From assembly GCA_964630295.1 (NCBI GenBank), contig CAZVTU010000022.1, forward strand, positions 1 through 9,652: DNA of 9,652 nt. Direction: 5' to 3'. The position numbers and the translations under genes are program-made. The notes under the pieces were generated by a model. That model was given only the letters and a program-made list of their open reading frames with translations. It made no database searches and was not told the origin of the DNA. This document shows, piece by piece, positions 5,502 to 9,652 of this stretch (position 1 is the first letter of the stretch; each line of letters opens with the position of its first letter). Source of the DNA: CAZVTU01 sp964630295 (lineage in GTDB: Bacteria; Patescibacteriota; Minisyncoccia; Minisyncoccales; RBG-13-42-11).

Positions 5502-6401
5502 ATGTATCCTGTTTACTTAAATCTTTCTAAGAAAGAACTAAATCGAAGGATTAGTAAGCTTTTTAAAATTTTAGAAAATTGTCATATTTGTCCAAGAAAA
5601 TGCCGAGTTAATCGTTTGAAAAGTAAAAAGGGATTTTGTAAATTAGGCAAATTACCAGTTGTCTCGGCTTACCACCCTCATTTTAGAGAAGAGTCAGTTC
5701 TGGTCGGAGAAAATGGTTCTGGAACAATTTTTTTTACTTCTTGTAACCTATCTTGTGTTTATTGCCAGAATTACGAGATTTCTCAATTGCGAATTGGCAA
5801 AGAAATTTCTTTTGAAAGATTGGCTCAAATAATGCTAGAGCTTCAAAAAATTAGCTGTCACAACATTAATTTAGTTACTCCAACCTGCCAAGTTCCTCAA
5901 ATTGTTAAAGCTTTAGAACTCGCCATTGAGGGAGGACTAGAGTTGCCTTTGATTTACAATACAAATGCTTATGATAATGTAGAAACTCTAAAATTGTTAG
6001 AGAATATTATTGATATTTATATGCCCGATATTAAATATTCTGATGATAAGAATGCATCTAAATATTCTAATGCCGAGAATTATTTTGGAATAATGAAAAA
6101 AGCAATAAAAGAAATGCATCGCCAAGTTGGCGATTTAATCGTTAATAAAGAAGGTTTAGCAATTAAGGGTTTATTGGTTAGGCATCTCGTTTTACCTAAC
6201 GATTTAGCTGGAACAGAAAAGATAGTTAAGTTTATTGCCAAAGAAATATCTCCTAATACTTTTTTAAATATTATGGGCCAATACTACCCCGCTTATAAAG
6301 CTTCTCAATATCCGGAACTTTCAAGGAGAATTTCTCAAAAAGAATTTAAAATAGCAATTAATTTAGCTAAAAAGGCCGGTTTGAAACGGCTTTATCAATA
6401 A
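5502..6401 (+). CDS. Radical SAM protein, COG1313 / PflX-like (PFL-activase-related)
   Basis: This 299-residue protein carries the radical SAM cluster motif CNLSCVYC (81-88, CxxxCxxC), which binds the [4Fe-4S] cluster that cleaves SAM. An N-terminal cysteine group precedes it: C27xxC30xxxC34 and C46, in CHICPRKCRVNRLKSKKGFC. That N-terminal group plus the AYHPHFREESVLVG and GSGTIFFTSCNLSCVYCQNY blocks identify COG1313 (PflX), related to pyruvate formate-lyase activating enzyme and to the AmmeMemoRadiSam enzymes. The reaction is not known for this branch; no glycyl-radical enzyme, Memo or AMMECR1 gene is visible nearby. The later blocks YNTNAYDN, YMPDIKY and ILNIMGQY-like (FLNIMGQYYPAYKA) are also typical. 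It lies 3 nt after the Mth938 gene and shares TAATG with the next gene, so it belongs to the operon. Confidence 0.88.
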   Translation: MYPVYLNLSKKELNRRISKLFKILENCHICPRKCRVNRLKSKKGFCKLGKLPVVSAYHPHFREESVLVGENGSGTIFFTSCNLSCVYCQNYEISQLRIGKEISFERLAQIMLELQKISCHNINLVTPTCQVPQIVKALELAIEGGLELPLIYNTNAYDNVETLKLLENIIDIYMPDIKYSDDKNASKYSNAENYFGIMKKAIKEMHRQVGDLIVNKEGLAIKGLLVRHLVLPNDLAGTEKIVKFIAKEISPNTFLNIMGQYYPAYKASQYPELSRRISQKEFKIAINLAKKAGLKRLYQ

Positions 6402-6576
6402 TGCTACTTTATTTTGGAAAAATTTTAATTTTTATAGGATTATTTCTGATTTTATCTGGAATTATCTTTTTATTTGGCTCTAAGATTCCTTACCTCGGCA
6501 AATTACCCGGTGACATTTATATTAAAAAAGGGGATTTTGCTTTCTATGCTCCCATTGCTTCTTTTTTACTCTTGAG
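6401..6576 (+). CDS. DUF2905 family small membrane protein (3' end lost in gap)
   Basis: 58 residues are visible before the N block. The N-terminal helix KILIFIGLFLILSGIIFLFG is followed by KIPYLGKLPGDIYIKKGDFAFYAPIASFLLL. The G-LPGDI-I-KG-F-FY-P-A-S order is the DUF2905 signature. These proteins are usually about 65-75 residues with two membrane helices and have no known function. The second helix is cut by the gap, so roughly 10-15 residues are missing. The start overlaps the radical SAM stop by one base (TAATG at 6399-6403). No Shine-Dalgarno is present, so translation is probably coupled. Confidence 0.85.
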
Positions 6577-6676
6577 NNNNNNNNNNNNNNNNNNNNNNNN
6601 NNNNNNNNNNNNNNNNNNNNNNNNNNNNNNNNNNNNNNNNNNNNNNNNNNNNNNNNNNNNNNNNNNNNNNNNNNNN
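6577..6676. other. 100-N scaffold gap, real missing sequence
   Basis: Exactly 100 N, a placeholder length. Unlike the first gap its flanks share no sequence. Two truncated genes point into it: the end of DUF2905 (a few tens of bases) and most of rtcA (about 250 residues), so the true gap should be nearer 0.8 kb. Confidence 0.85.
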
Positions 6677-6948
6677 GTTTCAATTTTTACTTGAAGTTCT
6701 TTACTTTTAATTTCTCCAGGATAGAATTCAATTTCTTCAGAACCTAAAAAATCTCCTTTCAATTTTCCATCACAAAGCTGAGACAAAGCCTGAATTCCTA
6801 AAAGATGCTGAGTGGCTAAGCCAGGTTTAGGCCTTGACTTACGAATATTAAAGACTCGGCAAGGTTTTTTAGTGACCGCCGATAAAGCCACTGCTGTTCT
6901 TAAAATTTGACCACCTCCTTCTAAATAGGAGCCATCAATTTCAATCAT
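6677..6948 (-). CDS. rtcA: RNA 3'-terminal phosphate cyclase, N-terminal part (rest lost in gap)
   Basis: The minus strand reads MIEIDGSYLEGGGQILRTAV, then ALSAVTKKPCRVFNIRKSRP, then KPGLATQHLLGIQALSQLCD: the highly conserved N-terminus of RtcA. The enzyme uses ATP to convert an RNA 3'-phosphate to a 2',3'-cyclic phosphate, and acts in RNA repair, often with the ligase RtcB. About 90 of the usual 340 residues are visible; the catalytic histidine near the C-terminus lies in the gap. A TAAAAT hexamer (complement of 6958-6963) stands 9 nt before the ATG, a possible -10 giving a very short leader. It is divergent from the phosphotransferase gene (60 nt apart) and convergent with the long operon. 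No RtcB or RtcR is visible in the window. Confidence 0.93.
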
Positions 6949-7008
6949 GATTAATTCATTTTAAAATTTTTACAGAAATAAAACAAAATGCTAAATTCGA
7001 AATAGAAG

Positions 7009-7983
7009 ATGCAAAAAGATATTAAATTGATCACTCAATTAAATAAAGATTGGAAGCCAGAGAAAATAAAGGTTAAACAAGCAGGTGGGCAAACCAATAG
7101 AAATTGGATAGTTCAATATAACGAAAAGAAGTTTTTCGTTCGATTTCCTTGGGAGAGGACAGATATTGTTGATAGAAAAATCGAGGGAAGAAATATTTTA
7201 GCCATAGCTAAATGTAAAAAATTAATAGGAGTAGTTCCTAAATTTTTTCTATACATTTTAAAAAAAAGAAATATCTTGTCGCCTCAGCAAAGATTGGATT
7301 TTCCCGACGGCACCATGATTATGGAATATATCGAAGGAAAAGATATTAATGGTAAAGACCTTGAAAATTCAAAAATTCAAACAGCTTTAGTAAAATCTTT
7401 ACACGCTTTTCACGCTAGCGGAGTGAAGTTTGTAAATGTTTACGATGTTTTTCGTGATGAAGTTGAAAAATATAGAAAAAAAGCTAAAAAATATCCCATC
7501 GAAAAATTAATAAAAAAAGAAAAGATTAAAAAAATAGAAGAAATCGAAAGAGAAACAAAAAAGAAATTACCTCTCGGAGGGAAACTTTCTACCCATAATG
7601 ATTTAATTTTTGAAAATTTAAGATTAGGAAAAAATGGAAAGATATATATTTTAGATTTTGAATATGCTGGTTTTAACATTAGAAATGGCCTTCATTACGA
7701 TTTAGGTATTATTTTGGGTGGAAATCTTTTTTATCTAAAACCAATCAAAATTAAAACTTTTAAAGAAATAATTAAAAAAGCAAAAAAAATTTACAAACGG
7801 GACTTTGATAAGAAAAAATTATATGCTGGAGCCATAACTAATGTTTTAGTAATGTTCTGGTGGGGAATAGTTAAATACTTTAGCTGTCCAAAGAAAGAAA
7901 AAAAATACTTTAAAGATTATGTATTAAAGAGGGCGAAAGGAATTGAGAGTCTTTACAAGAGATTCTTAATAAGTGAGGGCTAG
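7009..7983 (+). CDS. Choline/ethanolamine kinase-like (LicA/APH-fold) phosphotransferase
   Basis: A 324-residue protein with the aminoglycoside-phosphotransferase/choline kinase fold. The nucleotide loop is AGGQTNRNWIV (25-35), as in LicA-type GGxTNxxY. FFVRFPWERTD (42-52) supplies the next strand, and MIMEYIEG (103-110) the hinge. The catalytic Brenner-type motif is STHNDLIFENL (194-204), with D198 as likely base and N203 as metal ligand. ILDFEYAG (214-221) gives the second metal aspartate D216, and HYDLG (229-233) the following conserved Asp. A lysine-rich insert (about 157-187) lies before the catalytic loop. The substrate is unknown; choline, ethanolamine or another small alcohol or sugar are all possible. 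No cytidylyltransferase is adjacent. Base composition is strongly AT. The stop TAG forms part of the convergent hairpin shared with the HAD gene. Confidence 0.8.
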   Translation: MQKDIKLITQLNKDWKPEKIKVKQAGGQTNRNWIVQYNEKKFFVRFPWERTDIVDRKIEGRNILAIAKCKKLIGVVPKFFLYILKKRNILSPQQRLDFPDGTMIMEYIEGKDINGKDLENSKIQTALVKSLHAFHASGVKFVNVYDVFRDEVEKYRKKAKKYPIEKLIKKEKIKKIEEIERETKKKLPLGGKLSTHNDLIFENLRLGKNGKIYILDFEYAGFNIRNGLHYDLGIILGGNLFYLKPIKIKTFKEIIKKAKKIYKRDFDKKKLYAGAITNVLVMFWWGIVKYFSCPKKEKKYFKDYVLKRAKGIESLYKRFLISEG

Positions 7984-7998
7984 ATTTCTCTAGCCCTC
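7975..7998. terminator. Symmetric hairpin between convergent genes, containing both stop codons
   Basis: GAGGGCTAG (7975-7983) and CTAGCCCTC (7990-7998) form a perfect 9-bp stem around ATTTCT. Its CTAG supplies TAG stops to the plus gene (7981-7983) and to the minus gene (7990-7992). It lacks a long T tract on either side, so it may act as a weak bidirectional terminator or as a 3'-end stabilising hairpin. Confidence 0.6.
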
Positions 7999-8769
7999 TT
8001 CGAGGAAAGACCTAATTATATCGGCCACTCCTTTAGCATATTGATAGGGAGAAATATATCCCTTTTTTCTTTTAACCAACTCTTTACATTCCTCCGAAGC
8101 ATTAGAAGGGCAGCCAATGAAGCCAACTAAGTTTAGCATTGGAAAATCTCCTTTTGAATCTCCAATGCCAAGCATCTCGTCAAGATTGACTTTGGTACAC
8201 TGAGAGAGAAATCGAACCCCTGAGGACTTATCGATGCCTGGTGGACTAATATCCACAGCGATCTTTGAGTGATAAATAGTAACTAGCCCTTGGAATTCGA
8301 GATCGCTAAGTTCTTGTTTTACTGCTTCGTAACATTCCTCAATGGTTATATCGATTCCGTAATTACGTTCGAGAGCAATATTTATCATATTTCCAGGATA
8401 ATCAAAGAGGCCCGGTAATCTTTTTAAAATCTCCGGCAGCCGCTGCCGGCGGATTTCCTCAAAAGCTTCCTGGACTTCGGGGGTAAGAGCTGGATTAAAG
8501 AATAATTTCTTAGTAGTTGGATTAAAAAGAGCAATACCACTTTCAATTACTGACCAAGAGTTTGGCCGACCTACAGAAAAAGCGGTGGATTCAACGTAGT
8601 TCCGGTCTCTTCCAGTACAAAATCCTATTTGAGGAAATCCCCCCTTATTTGCTTTCTCAATATATTGGGCAATCAAGGGTAGTCCTTCGAAATAGTCTGG
8701 ATAAAGATTGCCATTGGTCGGCAACAGGCAATCATCGATATCAATCAAGATGAATTTAATGTCTTTCAT
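7990..8769 (-). CDS. HAD superfamily (type IIB) phosphatase, sugar-phosphatase-like; probably transferred
   Basis: A 259-residue protein with all four HAD motifs. Motif I is DIDDCLLP (10-17, nucleophile D10 and acid D12). Motif II is CTGRD (51-55). Motif III is K181 in GIDKSSGV, and motif IV is GIGDSKGDFPML (201-212). The cap between about residues 85 and 175 and the GIDKSSGV signature place it with the IIB (Cof/sucrose-phosphatase/mannosyl-phosphoglycerate phosphatase) type. It should hydrolyse a small phosphorylated sugar or glycolate-like substrate that I cannot specify. It differs from its neighbours in three ways. Sample 60-base lines have 28 and 32 G+C against 14 in a line of the next gene. 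It has a strong Shine-Dalgarno. It has its own -35/-10 promoter. A GC-rich palindrome lies within codons for residues about 105-115. Confidence 0.88.
   Translation of the reverse strand: MKDIKFILIDIDDCLLPTNGNLYPDYFEGLPLIAQYIEKANKGGFPQIGFCTGRDRNYVESTAFSVGRPNSWSVIESGIALFNPTTKKLFFNPALTPEVQEAFEEIRRQRLPEILKRLPGLFDYPGNMINIALERNYGIDITIEECYEAVKQELSDLEFQGLVTIYHSKIAVDISPPGIDKSSGVRFLSQCTKVNLDEMLGIGDSKGDFPMLNLVGFIGCPSNASEECKELVKRKKGYISPYQYAKGVADIIRSFLEEG
8427..8456. repeat. GC-rich palindrome inside the HAD coding sequence
   Basis: CCGGCAGC (8433-8440) and GCTGCCGG (8442-8449) form a perfect 8-bp dyad around one C. It is flanked by AAATC (8427-8431) and GATTT (8452-8456), which are also complementary. 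It encodes IRRQRLPEI-like residues on the minus strand. Confidence 0.75.
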
Positions 8770-8774
8770 TTCCT

Positions 8775-8781
8775 CCCCCTT
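8775..8781 (-). promoter_or_regulatory. Strong Shine-Dalgarno of the HAD gene
   Basis: On the minus strand AAGGGGG can pair with the 16S anti-SD over seven bases (one G-U), 5 nt before the ATG. A second GGAGG register lies 2 nt before the ATG. No other gene in the window has a comparable site. Confidence 0.75.
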
Positions 8782-8807
8782 TATTTAGTTGAGATAGAGC
8801 ATACCTT

Positions 8808-8837
8808 ACTATACTATATTATTTTCGAAATAGTCAA
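8808..8837 (-). promoter_or_regulatory. Sigma-70-type promoter of the HAD gene
   Basis: On the minus strand the -35 is TTGACT (complement of 8832-8837). An 18-nt spacer follows, then -10 TATAGT (complement of 8808-8813). A second TATAGT (8813-8818) is too close to the -35. The expected leader is about 30 nt. The -35 lies only 7 bp from the hisB -10 on the other strand. Confidence 0.6.
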
Positions 8838-8841
8838 ACTT

Positions 8842-8850
8842 TGTTAAAAT
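8842..8850 (+). promoter_or_regulatory. Extended -10 promoter of hisB, leaderless type
   Basis: TGTTAAAAT is identical to the element before the SLOG-family gene. The hexamer (8845-8850) ends 7 nt before the ATG at 8858, with no Shine-Dalgarno, so transcripts should begin at or next to the start codon. Confidence 0.65.
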
Positions 8851-8857
8851 AAAATAT

Positions 8858-9448
8858 ATGCCAAGAAAAACTTCTTTTCAAAGGAAAAGCAAGGAAACTA
8901 ATATAAAAATTGAGCTCAATGTTGATGGTAAAGGTAAAACTAATATCTCAACCCCCATTTATTTTTTAAATCACCTTTTAGATAATTTCGGAAAACATGG
9001 CCTATTTGATTTAAAAATAAAAGCTAAGGGTGACATAGAGATTGATCAACATCATACAGTTGAAGATATTGGAATTTCCCTCGGCCAAACGTTTAAAAAA
9101 GTCTTGGGTGATAAAAAAGGAATAAATAGGGCAGGTTATTATGTTTTCCCTTTAGATGAAGCTCTCTCGGTAGTGGCAGTTGATATTTCGGGTCGAGTTT
9201 TTTTGAACTTTGATTGTAAATTTAAAAAAGAAAAAATTGGAGATTTGGATTCCGACTTAATTAAAGAATTTTTCTGGGGATTTGTTAGAGGGCTTCAAGC
9301 TACTTTACATATCCGAGTATTGTATGGCGAAAATGAGCACCATAAAGCTGAGTCAATTTTTAAAGCTTTTGGTAAAGCAATGAAAGTAGCTTGTTCTAAA
9401 GAAAAAAGGATTTTAAAAGAACTCCCAAGCACCAAAGGTTTATTATGA
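8858..9448 (+). CDS. hisB: Imidazoleglycerol-phosphate dehydratase
   Basis: A 196-residue monofunctional HisB, the normal length without the phosphatase domain found in enterobacteria. It dehydrates imidazole glycerol phosphate to imidazole acetol phosphate, the sixth step of histidine synthesis. Family blocks are in order: RKSKETNIKIELNVDGKGK (9-27), FLNHLLDNFGKHGLFDL (36-52), DQHHTVEDIGISLGQ (63-77), PLDEALSVVAVDISGR (98-113) and ENEHHKAESIFKAFGKAM (158-175), ending STKG. The two HH pairs (65-66 and 161-162) with the nearby Glu residues are the Mn2+ ligands of the active 24-mer. The ATG at 8858 gives the expected N-terminus and sits just behind an extended -10. The stop overlaps the hisC start (ATGA at 9445-9448). 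Confidence 0.97.
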   Translation: MPRKTSFQRKSKETNIKIELNVDGKGKTNISTPIYFLNHLLDNFGKHGLFDLKIKAKGDIEIDQHHTVEDIGISLGQTFKKVLGDKKGINRAGYYVFPLDEALSVVAVDISGRVFLNFDCKFKKEKIGDLDSDLIKEFFWGFVRGLQATLHIRVLYGENEHHKAESIFKAFGKAMKVACSKEKRILKELPSTKGLL

Positions 9449-9652
9449 TAAAAGAAAGGATTAAAAAAATAAGTCATTACACACCCCCCTTAGAAGGTAG
9501 ATCAGAAAGAGATTATTTACTGTTAGATTTCAATGAAAGAACCATTCCTCCTAGCCCGAAAGTGAAAAAAGCTCTAAAAAGATTTATTGATTCAGATAGG
9601 TTGCAAGTTTACCCAGAATATGGCGATTTAGAAGAAAAAATAGCTCAATATG
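9445..9652 (+). CDS. hisC: Histidinol-phosphate aminotransferase, N-terminal part (cut by window end)
   Basis: 69 residues are visible, beginning MIKERIKKISHYTPPLEGRS and continuing with LLLDFNERTIPPSPKV and LQVYPEYGDLEEKIAQY. The Y-PPLEGR, LDFNER and YPEYGDLE blocks are the N-terminus of class I/II PLP-dependent HisC. It converts imidazole acetol phosphate to L-histidinol phosphate, the step directly after HisB. The lysine that binds PLP lies beyond the window. The start ATG overlaps the hisB stop by 4 nt, so the pair is translationally coupled. A weak AAGG lies 6 nt upstream. Other aminotransferases share this N-terminus, but the position directly after hisB supports HisC. Confidence 0.88.
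   Translation, partial: MIKERIKKISHYTPPLEGRSERDYLLLDFNERTIPPSPKVKKALKRFIDSDRLQVYPEYGDLEEKIAQY

Noticed and set aside
6544..6948. Minus-strand frame running through the second gap and reading on to 6544
   Set aside because: The part left of the gap lies opposite the conserved DUF2905 frame and does not resemble RtcA; the join through N is meaningless.
1..9652. Archaeal origin of the scaffold
   Set aside because: Several proteins are archaeal-like, but -10 hexamers at 6-7 nt before ATG, a perfect TTGACA and an intrinsic terminator are bacterial; archaeal TATA boxes would sit about 25 nt upstream.
1..9652. CRISPR array, IS element, prophage or toxin-antitoxin/defence module
   Set aside because: I found no spaced repeat array, transposase, integrase or phage protein, and no small toxin-like pair in the read sequence.

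Overview
This is an AT-rich, tightly packed bacterial scaffold with two 100-N gaps. Genes overlap by ATGA or TAATG junctions or sit a few bases apart. Sigma-type promoters are visible, including a perfect TTGACA -35 and -10 hexamers 6-7 nt in front of start codons. One U-tract hairpin terminator is clear. Together these indicate a bacterium, although several proteins (EndoQ, Mth938-like, COG1313 radical SAM, RtcA) are common in archaea. The gene content (orphan EF-Tu domain-2 protein, TIGR00725-like SLOG protein, EndoQ, tRNA without encoded CCA) and the near absence of Shine-Dalgarno sequences best fit a Patescibacteria/CPR-like metagenomic genome. That placement is an inference of moderate confidence.

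Layout. Positions 1-280 hold the 3' end of a Trm9/ALKBH8-like methyltransferase that runs without a stop into a complete tRNA-Arg(CCG) gene. Positions 281-552 hold no protein gene but contain a self-contained transcription unit: a strong promoter, a roughly 160-nt structured RNA of unrecognised family and an intrinsic terminator. A SLOG/LOG-like gene follows with its own leaderless-type promoter.

Positions 1156-6576 form one long plus-strand run, probably one or two operons: EF-Tu domain-2-like protein, MgtC/SapB, an aromatic-amino-acid-permease-like transporter, endonuclease Q, an unknown 7-TM protein, an Mth938-domain protein, a COG1313 radical SAM enzyme and a DUF2905 protein. The first N gap lies inside the Mth938-domain gene. 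It is almost certainly false, because the same 55 bases flank it on both sides and joining them restores one full-length frame. The second gap truncates both DUF2905 and a convergent rtcA, so real sequence is missing there.

After the second gap come the N-terminus of rtcA (minus), a choline-kinase/APH-like phosphotransferase (plus), a HAD-IIB phosphatase (minus) and the start of a histidine operon, hisB-hisC (plus), cut by the window end. The HAD gene stands out: much higher GC, the only strong Shine-Dalgarno, its own -35/-10 promoter and a GC-rich palindrome inside the coding sequence. It looks horizontally acquired.

I saw no CRISPR array, insertion sequence, prophage gene or recognisable defence system. 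The most notable items are the mRNA/tRNA overlap, the unidentified structured RNA with its internal repeat, the repeated leaderless promoter architecture and the foreign-looking HAD gene.
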